The translations under genes and the position numbers were made by a program. The notes beneath the pieces are model-generated. The model did no database searches and was not told the origin of the DNA. It worked only from the letters and a program-made list of their open reading frames with translations. 8,421 nucleotides of DNA from Ruminococcaceae bacterium UBA3451 (GTDB taxonomy: Bacteria; Bacillota; Clostridia; Oscillospirales; Acutalibacteraceae), in assembly GCA_002378845.1 (NCBI GenBank), contig DFRY01000064.1, positions 1 through 8,421 on the forward strand, written 5' to 3'. Below are positions 1 through 6,377 of the stretch, piece by piece. Numbering within the stretch: position 1 is the stretch's first letter; the number at the start of each line of letters is the position of its first letter.

Positions 1-1
1 T

Positions 2-1321
2 ACCGGTGCGGTTGTTATGATGCTGATTCTGAACCCGTTTATGACACTGGTTGCAATGGTCTCCATTCCGCTGTTTGCGCTTTTGACCAAAACGGTTGCA
101 AAACGGAGCCGTGTTTACTTTTTGGGCCAGCAAAGAATGCTGGGGGCGCTGAACGGTGTGGTGGAAGAAAACATTGAAGGGCTAAAAATGGTGAAGGCGT
201 TCAGCCTGCAGAAAAAAGTGCTTTCCGATTTTAAAGAAGTCAACGCGGAAATGTGCGATTATTCCATTAAGGCGCAGGTGTGGTCGGGGCTGATGATGCC
301 GTTTATGAACGTAATTAACAATTTCAGTTTTGCGCTCATTGCCTGCATTGGCGGAATCCTATCCGTGCAGGGTATGGTAACGGTGGGTGTGGTGGTCAGC
401 TTTTTAACGTATTCCAAGCAGTTTGGCCAGCCGCTGAACAGTATCGCTGGCATGTTTAATACCATTCAATCCGCTTTGGCCGGCGCGGAACGGATTTTTG
501 AAATTCTGGACGAAGAAGAGGAAACTCGGGACCCGCAAAACGGAACGGAACTGACAAATCCGGTGGGGAAGGTGCAGTTTAAAGACGTTTCATTTTCTTA
601 CAGCACAGGAAAACCTGTTCTGCACCATGTCAGCTTTCAGGTAAACCCGGGCGAAGTGGTTGCACTGGTTGGAGAAACCGGCGCGGGAAAAACCACAATT
701 ATCAATTTATTAACCCGCTTTTATGAACTGAACGAAGGCGAAATCCGGATTGACGATGTCAACATTACGGAAGTGCCGCGGAAAAGCCTGCGCAGCTGTT
801 TCTCTGTCGTGCTGCAGGACACCTGTCTGTTTACCGGAACCATTGCGGACAACATTCGTTATTCACGCCCGGAAGCAACGCTGGAAGAGATTATTGGGGC
901 GGCAAAGCTTGCACGCGCGCATACGTTTATTTCCCGACTGCCGAAAAAGTACGACACCGTAGTGACCGGCAGCACAGATAATTTAAGTCAGGGCCAGCGC
1001 CAGCTTTTGGCTATTGCACGCGCAATTTTGTGCGACGCGCCTATTCTGATTCTGGATGAAGCGACGAGCAGTGTCGACACAAAGACAGAAAAGGAAATTC
1101 AGAAAGCGCTTTTGGTACTCATGAAAAACCACACCAGCTTTTTGATTGCACACCGACTTTCCACGATACGTGACGCCGATAAAATTATGGTAATCAGCAG
1201 CGGAGAAATCATAGAAAGCGGTACCCACGAGGAATTAATGGATTTGAAAGGCACGTATTATACCATGGTAGTCAGTCAGATGGGCTGTAACGAAAACTCA
1301 GCGCAACTGCCGCTTTGCTGA
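2..1321 (+). CDS. ABC exporter half-transporter (permease + ATPase), 5'-truncated by window
   Basis: C-terminal part of a multidrug/lipid-type ABC exporter with a fused membrane domain and ATPase; the reading frame is open to the window edge, so the start lies upstream. Counting from the ATG at 17, residues 1-160 are the end of the transmembrane domain, including helices near 100-130 and the ERIFEILD linker. The ATPase follows: A-loop Tyr195, Walker A GETGAGKT (219-226), Q-loop Gln267, signature LSQGQ (323-327), Walker B ILILDEAT (343-350) with the catalytic Glu intact, and H-loop His379. The signature is LSQGQ instead of LSGGQ. As I recall, this is the pattern of the TM288 subunit of the heterodimeric exporter TM287/TM288, whose partner has the defective Walker B. 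I infer that the partner gene lies just upstream, outside the window. Substrate unknown. The role in the cytoplasmic membrane is confident; the heterodimer assignment is likely but not proven. Confidence 0.95.
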   Translation, partial: TGAVVMMLILNPFMTLVAMVSIPLFALLTKTVAKRSRVYFLGQQRMLGALNGVVEENIEGLKMVKAFSLQKKVLSDFKEVNAEMCDYSIKAQVWSGLMMPFMNVINNFSFALIACIGGILSVQGMVTVGVVVSFLTYSKQFGQPLNSIAGMFNTIQSALAGAERIFEILDEEEETRDPQNGTELTNPVGKVQFKDVSFSYSTGKPVLHHVSFQVNPGEVVALVGETGAGKTTIINLLTRFYELNEGEIRIDDVNITEVPRKSLRSCFSVVLQDTCLFTGTIADNIRYSRPEATLEEIIGAAKLARAHTFISRLPKKYDTVVTGSTDNLSQGQRQLLAIARAILCDAPILILDEATSSVDTKTEKEIQKALLVLMKNHTSFLIAHRLSTIRDADKIMVISSGEIIESGTHEELMDLKGTYYTMVVSQMGCNENSAQLPLC

Positions 1322-1347
1322 TAAAATGGAAAACAGATTCAAAAATA

Positions 1348-1372
1348 ATTCCGGTATATTCACAGCCGGAAT
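1348..1372. repeat. Inverted repeat / hairpin between ABC gene and kinase gene
   Basis: Perfect 7-bp arms ATTCCGG (1348-1354) and CCGGAAT (1366-1372) flank an 11-base loop. On the plus strand it is followed by an A-run, not a T-run, so it is not a standard terminator for the ABC gene. On the minus strand it is followed by ATTATTTTTG, which is terminator-like, but no minus-strand gene ends here. It could be a weak terminator, an mRNA-stabilising hairpin at the ABC 3' end, or a protein-binding site. Confidence 0.45.
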
Positions 1373-1381
1373 AAAAACGAC

Positions 1382-1397
1382 TTTCATTTCCATGAAA
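1382..1397. repeat. Short inverted repeat upstream of the kinase gene
   Basis: TTTCAT (1382-1387) and ATGAAA (1392-1397) form a 6-bp dyad with a 4-base spacer, in the AT-rich leader about 55 bases before the kinase start. It could be an operator half-site pair, but repeats this short arise often by chance in AT-rich DNA. A TATAAA-like hexamer follows at 1422-1427 without a convincing -35 box, so I do not call a promoter. Confidence 0.2.
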
Positions 1398-1439
1398 ATA
1401 AAAGTACTTAAAATCAGAAGATATAAAAGTAATCCGTAA

Positions 1440-1446
1440 TGAGGTG
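1440..1446 (+). promoter_or_regulatory. Ribosome binding site that sets the kinase start
   Basis: TGAGGTG lies 4 bases before the ATG at 1451 (AGG core about 6 bases away). The in-frame ATG at 1439 overlaps this element and has no Shine-Dalgarno of its own, so 1451 is preferred. Confidence 0.75.
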
Positions 1447-1450
1447 CCGT

Positions 1451-2410
1451 ATGTTTGATGTGACTGCGTTAGGCGAATTGTTAATTGATTTTACCCCCTG
1501 CGGGAAATCCGAAGCGGGAATGCGTGTGTTTGAGCAAAACCCCGGCGGGGCGCCGGCCAATGTGCTGTGTGCACTGTCCAATCTGGGGCTGAAAACCGCG
1601 TTTCTTGGCAAAGTCGGGCAAGACATGCACGGGGACTTTCTGAAAAGCGTTCTTGAGCAAAAAGATGTTTGTACGGACGGGTTGATTCAGGATCCGGAAG
1701 TTTTTACCACGCTGGCCTTTGTTGAACTTTCTGAAGACGGGGAAAGAAGTTTTTCCTTTGCCCGCAAGCCGGGGGCGGATACCTGCCTGAAGCCGGAGGA
1801 TTTAAACGATGTGATTTTGAAGAATACAAAAGTTTTCCATTTCGGTTCACTTTCCCTTACGGATGAACCGGCCCGTTCCGCAACGCTTGCCGCAGTGCGC
1901 CGCGCAAAGGAAGCAGGGGCGATTATTTCGTATGACCCTAATTACCGGGCTTTGCTCTGGGGCAGCAGGGAGGAAGCCATGAAACAAATGCGCAGCGTAC
2001 TTCCTTTTGTTGATGTGATCAAGATCAGCGATGAGGAAACAGAACTGCTTACCGGGGCTTCATCACCGGAAGAGGCTTCTAAATTACTGGTCGGCCGCGG
2101 AATTTCCTGCGCTGTTGTCACGTTGGGCGCAAAAGGTGCCTGCGTGCGTACGAATACGTCGTTTGCCGAAGTGGGCACCGAGAAATGTACGGTGGTTGAC
2201 ACCACCGGTGCGGGCGATTCTTTCTGGGGCGGTTTCCTGTATAGGCTCGTGCAGAGCGGGAAGCGACCCGGGAAACTTTCCGGGGTGGAAGCGGCCGACT
2301 TTGTGGCGTTTGCTAATGCTGTCGCGGCGCTTTGCGTGCAGAAGCGGGGTGCAATACCCGCCATGCCGTATTTGAACGAAGTGCTGGAGTTTTATCGCTC
2401 AGAACAGTAA
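1451..2410 (+). CDS. PfkB-family carbohydrate kinase, probably fructokinase
   Basis: Cytoplasmic ribokinase-fold kinase of 319 residues, the usual family length, which transfers phosphate from ATP to a sugar. The N-terminus (ALGELLIDFTP, residues 6-16) and the sugar-binding NPGGAPANV (30-38) match bacterial fructokinases. YDPNYR (161-166) is the mid-domain DxNxR motif. DTTGAGDSF (250-258) is the second PfkB signature, with catalytic base Asp256 and the anion hole formed by the preceding GAG. The start at 1451 is chosen because the alternative ATG at 1439 overlaps the ribosome site. No sugar transporter or glycosidase lies next to it in the window, so the substrate (fructose, or another keto sugar such as 2-keto-3-deoxygluconate) is inferred from motif similarity only. 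It is separated from the ABC gene by 129 bases and ends at a strong terminator, so it is probably a single gene or the last in its unit. Confidence 0.92.
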   Translation: MFDVTALGELLIDFTPCGKSEAGMRVFEQNPGGAPANVLCALSNLGLKTAFLGKVGQDMHGDFLKSVLEQKDVCTDGLIQDPEVFTTLAFVELSEDGERSFSFARKPGADTCLKPEDLNDVILKNTKVFHFGSLSLTDEPARSATLAAVRRAKEAGAIISYDPNYRALLWGSREEAMKQMRSVLPFVDVIKISDEETELLTGASSPEEASKLLVGRGISCAVVTLGAKGACVRTNTSFAEVGTEKCTVVDTTGAGDSFWGGFLYRLVQSGKRPGKLSGVEAADFVAFANAVAALCVQKRGAIPAMPYLNEVLEFYRSEQ

Positions 2411-2418
2411 AAACGCTG

Positions 2419-2451
2419 AAAAGGGGCTTTCCTTGTGGGAAAGCCCCTTTT
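2419..2451. terminator. Bidirectional rho-independent terminator
   Basis: Perfect 14-bp stem: AAAAGGGGCTTTCC (2419-2432) pairs with 2438-2451 around a 5-base loop TTGTG. The arms carry an A-run and a T-run on opposite ends, so the hairpin has a U-tract in either direction. It serves the kinase gene on the plus strand and the convergent acetyltransferase gene, whose stop codon begins 3 bases beyond it. Confidence 0.95.
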
Positions 2452-2453
2452 GT

Positions 2454-3002
2454 TTATATTCGCCTTTTCAGGTAATAGTCGTCATATAACATGAATTTCC
2501 GATTCAGCGGACGGTAACCGCTGCTGCCCAGCGCTTTGACCCGCTCTGAAGCCAACGGTATAGCCTTGGTCAGAATTGTATTCACACGGAATGCGGAATA
2601 AAAGTCCTGGTCGGCAATTTCTAGAATTGCCTCTATGTACTTCTGCTTTTCATACGCACTTTGCAGATCAATGCGCAGCATGCCGCAGCGGTTGAATTCA
2701 TCCTGTGCAATGCGTTGGAACATTTCAACAGTCCCAATTAGCTCCTGTGACGCGTTGTCCACAATGGTCCAACGGACAAAATCTTTATTTTGGTAGGAGT
2801 CGTACCAGAATTCAATGGCTTCTTGCATCCTTTGCAGGGTGGAATAATGAAAATCGTCTCCGTGGCAGTTGTCGGAATTAAAGAACGGAACCGCCGTCGT
2901 ATCTGAATAACAGAACAGCAGTTGGTTTGCGTCGTCCATTCTTGTTTGTCGCATAGTGATCAGGTCGTTTTGGTAAAGCGGGCATTCCTCATAGACATTC
3001 AT
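2454..3002 (-). CDS. GNAT-like N-acetyltransferase (RimJ/RimL type), unknown substrate
   Basis: Soluble protein of 182 residues with the layout of a GNAT acetyltransferase. An N-terminal ENDLITMR-like strand (here QNDLITMR, 11-18) is followed by alpha helices, a central beta strand pair (RWTIVDN and ELIGTVEMF, 77-95), and a motif-A strand-loop-helix at about 108-128. The acetyl-CoA loop normally reads Q/RxxGxG/A. Here the segment LQSAYEKQKYIEAIL (113-127) has no glycine. I recall similar loops in a Firmicutes family close to this protein, so this may be a family trait and not decay. The frame is intact, with AAGGAG 9 bases before the ATG. It is probably the last gene of the minus-strand unit with the MFS gene, 137 bases upstream, though an own promoter in that gap cannot be excluded. 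Acetyl-acceptor unknown; a non-catalytic or non-acetyl-CoA role is possible. Confidence 0.8.
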   Translation of the reverse strand: MNVYEECPLYQNDLITMRQTRMDDANQLLFCYSDTTAVPFFNSDNCHGDDFHYSTLQRMQEAIEFWYDSYQNKDFVRWTIVDNASQELIGTVEMFQRIAQDEFNRCGMLRIDLQSAYEKQKYIEAILEIADQDFYSAFRVNTILTKAIPLASERVKALGSSGYRPLNRKFMLYDDYYLKRRI

Positions 3003-3139
3003 TCTGTTGTTCTCCTTGTTTTATAGAATCCTTGTAGTTTTAAATTCCAATGATTTGCCTGAAAATTTTTGAGTCATTCTTTGATTATTTTTACAAACAA
3101 AAATATGAAGCAAAATCCGTTTTTTACAGTAATAGCAAA

Positions 3140-4375
3140 TTAATCGGCAGCCGCAAGGGCAGCGGATTCTTTCTCTTTTGTACAAAGATACATCATTCCG
3201 GCAGACCCCGCCAGCATAATGACTGCAATTAAAATCCACGAGGAAAAATAATTGGTAAGGGAAAGCACATGCCCCATAATCAGCGGGGCCAGCGCGCGGG
3301 CGCTCCCCTCCATGAACATGGAAAAAGAATTGATTCTGCCTAAATGGGCGCTGGGGGAGTGATCCGCAATAAAAGTGCCAAGGTTAATGGTCACCACAAT
3401 TTCCGCGAAGGTAAAAACTGCGCCGGCAAGCAGGAACAGCGGGAGGCTTTGTACAAGCCCAAAGGCGGTAAATGCGATAAAGTATAAGATTCCGCCGCCG
3501 GATATGACCGCAAGCGGATGAAATTTAATGGTCAGTCTTGTCAGCAGCGGGGTGCACACGACAACAATCACGGAGTTCAGCATATTTACATAGCTGTAAA
3601 ACTGCGCCCCGTTTTCCTTGTACAGGTCACCGAACTGAATGGGAAGAAGAAAGCCCCATTGCGCGTAGGTGAAATGATAAATAAACATGATGAGGATAAA
3701 GGCAAATAAAATTGGTGTTCCTTTCAGTACCTGAAAAGCAGAATCATGGGATTCCTCTGCTGTCGCTTCCTGATTCTCCTGTCTTTGCTTCTTTCCGGTT
3801 TCCCGAATGAACAGGGTAATCAGTAAAGTGGAAATAATGGTGGTTGCCCCGTCAAGAATAAACAAAAGCTGCAGGTAATTTTTAAACAGCAGGCCGCCCA
3901 AAAGAGGGCTGACTGCCATGCCGATATTGATTCCCAGATAAAGCAGGGAAAAAGAAGATTTTCGGTTTTTCGGCGTGGTAAGGTCTGCCGTCATCGCCTG
4001 ATAAACCGGGGACGCCATGGTATATAAGTTGGATGCAATAACGATGAAAAGAAGCAACAGGGAATGGTTCGTAGTAATTCCGCAGAGAATATAAACCACT
4101 GCCCCCAGTGCCTGGCAGGGAACCAGAATTTTCTTCCGCCCAAAGGAATCCGCCAGTTTTCCGCCCAAAAACAGGCAAGGTGCCTGGGTTAATACCAGCA
4201 GCGCGGAAAAATTCCCGGTATCGGCTTTTGACATACCCATCTTCTGGGTTAGAATCAGCGTGAGAAGCGGAAAGATAAAGCTCCCCAAGCAGTTAATAAC
4301 CCGGGCAACGAATAAAATGTAAATTTCTTTGGGTAATCCACTGTATGCAGTAATATGCTTTGGTTTGATTTTCAT
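3140..4375 (-). CDS. Major facilitator superfamily transporter, efflux (DHA1-like)
   Basis: Integral membrane protein of 411 residues, typical for a 12-helix MFS carrier, with hydrophobic segments spread over both halves and a charged central loop (about 190-215, RETGKKQRQENQ onward). Loop 2-3 has motif A, GGKLADSFGRKK (71-82), including the conserved Asp76, Gly79 and Arg80. Helix 5 has GMAVSPLLGG (152-161), close to motif C of drug:proton antiporters, but with Ser156 where the family usually has Gly. These favour efflux over sugar uptake. The start at 4375 has GGAG 5 bases upstream (4381-4384). The gene lies 83 bases after the isomerase-like gene on the same strand with no terminator or convincing promoter between, so co-transcription is likely. 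Substrate unknown; export of a sugar-like or toxic metabolite would suit the neighbour but is inference. Confidence 0.9.
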   Translation of the reverse strand: MKIKPKHITAYSGLPKEIYILFVARVINCLGSFIFPLLTLILTQKMGMSKADTGNFSALLVLTQAPCLFLGGKLADSFGRKKILVPCQALGAVVYILCGITTNHSLLLLFIVIASNLYTMASPVYQAMTADLTTPKNRKSSFSLLYLGINIGMAVSPLLGGLLFKNYLQLLFILDGATTIISTLLITLFIRETGKKQRQENQEATAEESHDSAFQVLKGTPILFAFILIMFIYHFTYAQWGFLLPIQFGDLYKENGAQFYSYVNMLNSVIVVVCTPLLTRLTIKFHPLAVISGGGILYFIAFTAFGLVQSLPLFLLAGAVFTFAEIVVTINLGTFIADHSPSAHLGRINSFSMFMEGSARALAPLIMGHVLSLTNYFSSWILIAVIMLAGSAGMMYLCTKEKESAALAAAD

Positions 4376-4458
4376 AAATACTCCAGTGCATGTTCAGTAT
4401 GATGAAAGCTTTTTTTGCAAGCTTATGTATAAAATGGGGGTATTGATTCAGGGGGATT

Positions 4459-5262
4459 CTAATCTTTAACCGAAATTTCCTTTACCAGTCGGTTTGCAGC
4501 CGCTGCGGACTCTTTCAGTCCTTCAACGGTTTTTGTTTCGAGCACCACTCGGCAACCACACTTTTGTGCGAGTGACAGTTTTTCACGAAGATTGATTTCA
4601 CCGGTACCCAGAGCGAGATGGTTTTTCTCTCCGACTGCGTCGTGAGCATGCATGTGAAAAAGCCGGTTTTCGTGTTTCTGAATAAACAGTCCGTCCAACC
4701 CTCCACTGCTATGGTCATGGCCTATGTCATAGGTCAGGGCGAAAACATCACTTTGCAGCAAAGTTTCAATGCCGTTTTTTATAAACTCTTTTCCGTGCCA
4801 GCTGGTATTTTCCACACATATTTTTATGCCGGAAGTTCCGATCGCCTTTTCGCATTGCGCTCTGAATTCACCCAGCTTTGCAAGGTAAAGCTTTTGATAT
4901 TGCGCATACAGGTACACTTTTTGCTCCGGCAGTGTAAAGTAAACTCCTTCGGCCATATGCATGTTCAGTACCGGTGCATGAATGGTTTTCGCTATTTCAA
5001 TGGTGGTCAGAACAGTGGAAGTATAGGCTTCGGCTACTTTTCGGTTGAAATCGCAAACGTTAAGGTTTTCATCTAGATGAATCGTAAAATAAACGCCTTC
5101 GTTTTTTTGAATGGTCTTCAATTTTTCCATATTCAGCCTATCCGTCTGAAATTGGGGCAGATTCATGTTCAGCTCAATAAAATTCAGGTTTAAGCCTTTA
5201 CTAAGCCGAACACAGTCTTCTAATGTATTTGTCTCAATCAGCGTGGGCATTCCGAAATCCAT
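4459..5262 (-). CDS. Sugar phosphate isomerase/epimerase-like TIM-barrel protein
   Basis: Cytoplasmic protein of 267 residues in the AP-endonuclease-2-like TIM-barrel family, which holds sugar isomerases and epimerases using a divalent metal. It opens with FGMPTLIE (3-10), typical of its subgroup. Likely metal or active-site residues are His62 (FTIHLDEN), Glu151 (ICVENTSWHG), Asp179 and His182 (TYDIGHDH), His205 and His207 (FHMHAHD) and Glu242 (VLETK). In-frame ATGs exist at 5289, 5274 and 5262. I chose 5262 because GGATGGGG lies 6 bases upstream and the predicted transcript start near 5295 would leave the 5289 ATG almost leaderless. It is the first gene of the unit that continues into the MFS and acetyltransferase genes. 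The family covers many substrates (inosose, hydroxypyruvate, xylose, tagatose and others), and nothing here picks one. Confidence 0.88.
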   Translation of the reverse strand: MDFGMPTLIETNTLEDCVRLSKGLNLNFIELNMNLPQFQTDRLNMEKLKTIQKNEGVYFTIHLDENLNVCDFNRKVAEAYTSTVLTTIEIAKTIHAPVLNMHMAEGVYFTLPEQKVYLYAQYQKLYLAKLGEFRAQCEKAIGTSGIKICVENTSWHGKEFIKNGIETLLQSDVFALTYDIGHDHSSGGLDGLFIQKHENRLFHMHAHDAVGEKNHLALGTGEINLREKLSLAQKCGCRVVLETKTVEGLKESAAAANRLVKEISVKD

Positions 5263-5268
5263 AGCAAA

Positions 5269-5276
5269 CCCCATCC
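5269..5276 (-). promoter_or_regulatory. Ribosome binding site supporting the isomerase start at 5262
   Basis: GGATGGGG on the minus strand sits 6 bases before the ATG at 5262. It overlaps the rival ATG at 5274. The ATG at 5289 has only GGA 3 bases upstream, too close to work well. Confidence 0.55.
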
Positions 5277-5301
5277 GTAATAATTGCATAATTCCAAATT
5301 T

Positions 5302-5330
5302 ATTATATTCCAGTTTCGTCCCAAATTCAA
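5302..5330 (-). promoter_or_regulatory. Sigma-A-like promoter for the isomerase-MFS-acetyltransferase unit
   Basis: Minus strand: -35 TTGAAT (5330-5325), 17-base spacer, perfect -10 TATAAT (5307-5302). The transcript would start near 5295, about 33 bases before the preferred ATG at 5262. Confidence 0.75.
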
Positions 5331-5386
5331 CCGGATGCGGTAAGAACCAGCTTCCAAAATATCTTCAAGGAAATAAGATTTTATTG

Positions 5387-5415
5387 TTGTATTTTTTCGG
5401 TGTCCATCCTATAAT
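5387..5415 (+). promoter_or_regulatory. Sigma-A-like promoter for uppP
   Basis: Plus strand: -35 TTGTAT (5387-5392), 17-base spacer, perfect -10 TATAAT (5410-5415). The start would be near 5422, giving a leader of about 43 bases to the ATG at 5465. The -35 is only a partial match, but spacing and -10 are ideal. It is divergent from the promoter at 5302-5330. Confidence 0.7.
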
Positions 5416-5464
5416 AAAAAGCATTGAGTTCCACCGTTGGATTGAAATAATAGATATGTGAGTG

Positions 5465-6295
5465 ATGAATGTGATTGTAATTGAAGTTTTCAAAGCGATT
5501 CTATTAGGAATTATTGAAGGACTGACCGAATGGCTGCCCATCAGCAGCACCGGGCATATGATTTTAGCAGACGAGTTTATTAAACTGGATTTGTCCCCGG
5601 CGTTTAAAGAGATGTTCCTGGTTGTAATTCAGCTTGGCGCAATATTGGCGGTTGTTGTGCTGTATTTCCACAAATTGAATCCTTTTTCCCCGAAAAAGTC
5701 GGCCAAAGAGAAAAGGGACACGTTTTCCCTTTGGGGAAAAGTGCTTGTTGCCTGTGTTCCGGCTGCCATTATCGGGCTATTGTTTGACAGCGAAATTGAC
5801 CGGGTCTTTTACAATTATCAAACGGTTGCCGTTACGTTGATTTTGTACGGCATATTATTTATTGTTATTGAGAACCGAAACAAAAACAAAAGGCCTACGG
5901 TGCAGAATTTTTCACAGCTTTCTTATAAAACCGCTTTCTTAATCGGAATTTTTCAAATTCTTGCACTCATTCCCGGTACATCCCGTTCCGGCGCGACAAT
6001 TATCGGAGCTATTTTAATCGGAACCTCGCGTTATGTTGCCGCGGAATTTACTTTTTTCCTTGCCATTCCCACCATGTTTGGCGCAAGTCTTTTGAAGCTT
6101 GTAAAATTTGGCTTTGGGTTCACCGGCACGGAATTGCTTGTTTTGGTGACCGGCATGCTGGTTGCATTCCTTGTATCGGTAATTGCAATTCGTTTCCTGA
6201 TGGGCTATATTAAAAAGCACGATTTTAAAGTGTTCGGTTATTATCGCATCATCCTTGGTGTTATCGTCATTGCATATTTTCTGTTGGCAAAATAA
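5465..6295 (+). CDS. uppP: Undecaprenyl-diphosphate phosphatase (BacA family)
   Basis: Polytopic membrane enzyme of 276 residues (E. coli UppP has 273). It removes a phosphate from undecaprenyl diphosphate on the outer face of the membrane, regenerating the C55 lipid carrier for peptidoglycan and other polymers; extra copies give bacitracin resistance. The first signature is EGLTEWLPISSTGH (18-31), with the ExxxE pair Glu18/Glu22, the Ser-Ser-Thr stretch and His31. The second is PGTSRSGAT (170-178), with catalytic Arg174. The C-terminal half is hydrophobic with short loops, as expected. A GTG at 5462 is in frame just before, but ATG 5465 gives the family's usual MNVI start. The Shine-Dalgarno is poor (GTGAG, 2 bases from the ATG), so translation may be modest, or start at GTG 5471. 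It has its own promoter and a strong terminator, so it is monocistronic. Confidence 0.96.
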   Translation: MNVIVIEVFKAILLGIIEGLTEWLPISSTGHMILADEFIKLDLSPAFKEMFLVVIQLGAILAVVVLYFHKLNPFSPKKSAKEKRDTFSLWGKVLVACVPAAIIGLLFDSEIDRVFYNYQTVAVTLILYGILFIVIENRNKNKRPTVQNFSQLSYKTAFLIGIFQILALIPGTSRSGATIIGAILIGTSRYVAAEFTFFLAIPTMFGASLLKLVKFGFGFTGTELLVLVTGMLVAFLVSVIAIRFLMGYIKKHDFKVFGYYRIILGVIVIAYFLLAK

Positions 6296-6307
6296 GTTTT
6301 CAGGAAT

Positions 6308-6346
6308 AAAAAACCTGCATAAGCCCAATGCTTATGCAGGTTTTTT
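6308..6346. terminator. Bidirectional rho-independent terminator
   Basis: CCTGCATAAGC (6314-6324) pairs perfectly with GCTTATGCAGG (6330-6340) around the 5-base loop CCAAT. The stem is extended by an A-run (6308-6313) opposite a T-run (6341-6346), giving 17 bp in all. It ends uppP on the plus strand, and the convergent flippase-like gene, which stops at 6378, on the minus strand. Confidence 0.95.
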
Positions 6347-6377
6347 TCAACTGTTTCGTCATTACATTTTTAAAAGG

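Noticed and set aside
1942..2364. Minus-strand 140-codon open frame inside the kinase gene
   Set aside because: It lies wholly antisense to the well-conserved PfkB coding region and has no domain or ribosome site.
3003..3139. Own promoter for the GNAT-like gene
   Set aside because: A TATAAA near the start would place the transcript start inside the ribosome site, and no other -10 had an acceptable -35 partner.
3050..3232. Plus-strand 60-codon open frame across the GNAT-MFS gap
   Set aside because: More than half of it lies antisense to the conserved MFS C-terminus, it has no ribosome site, and the product resembles no family I know.
4400..4426. AAGCTT repeats with a T-run as a terminator after the isomerase gene
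   Set aside because: On the minus strand the hairpin lacks a trailing U-tract; the T-run is in the loop on the plus strand, where no gene ends.
4376..4458. Own promoter for the MFS gene
   Set aside because: TATACA on the minus strand has no recognisable -35 at 16-18 bases, and TTGCAA has no -10 at the right distance.
4618..5076. Plus-strand 152-codon open frame opposite the isomerase gene
   Set aside because: It is antisense to a gene with clear TIM-barrel motifs, and its product shows no family features.
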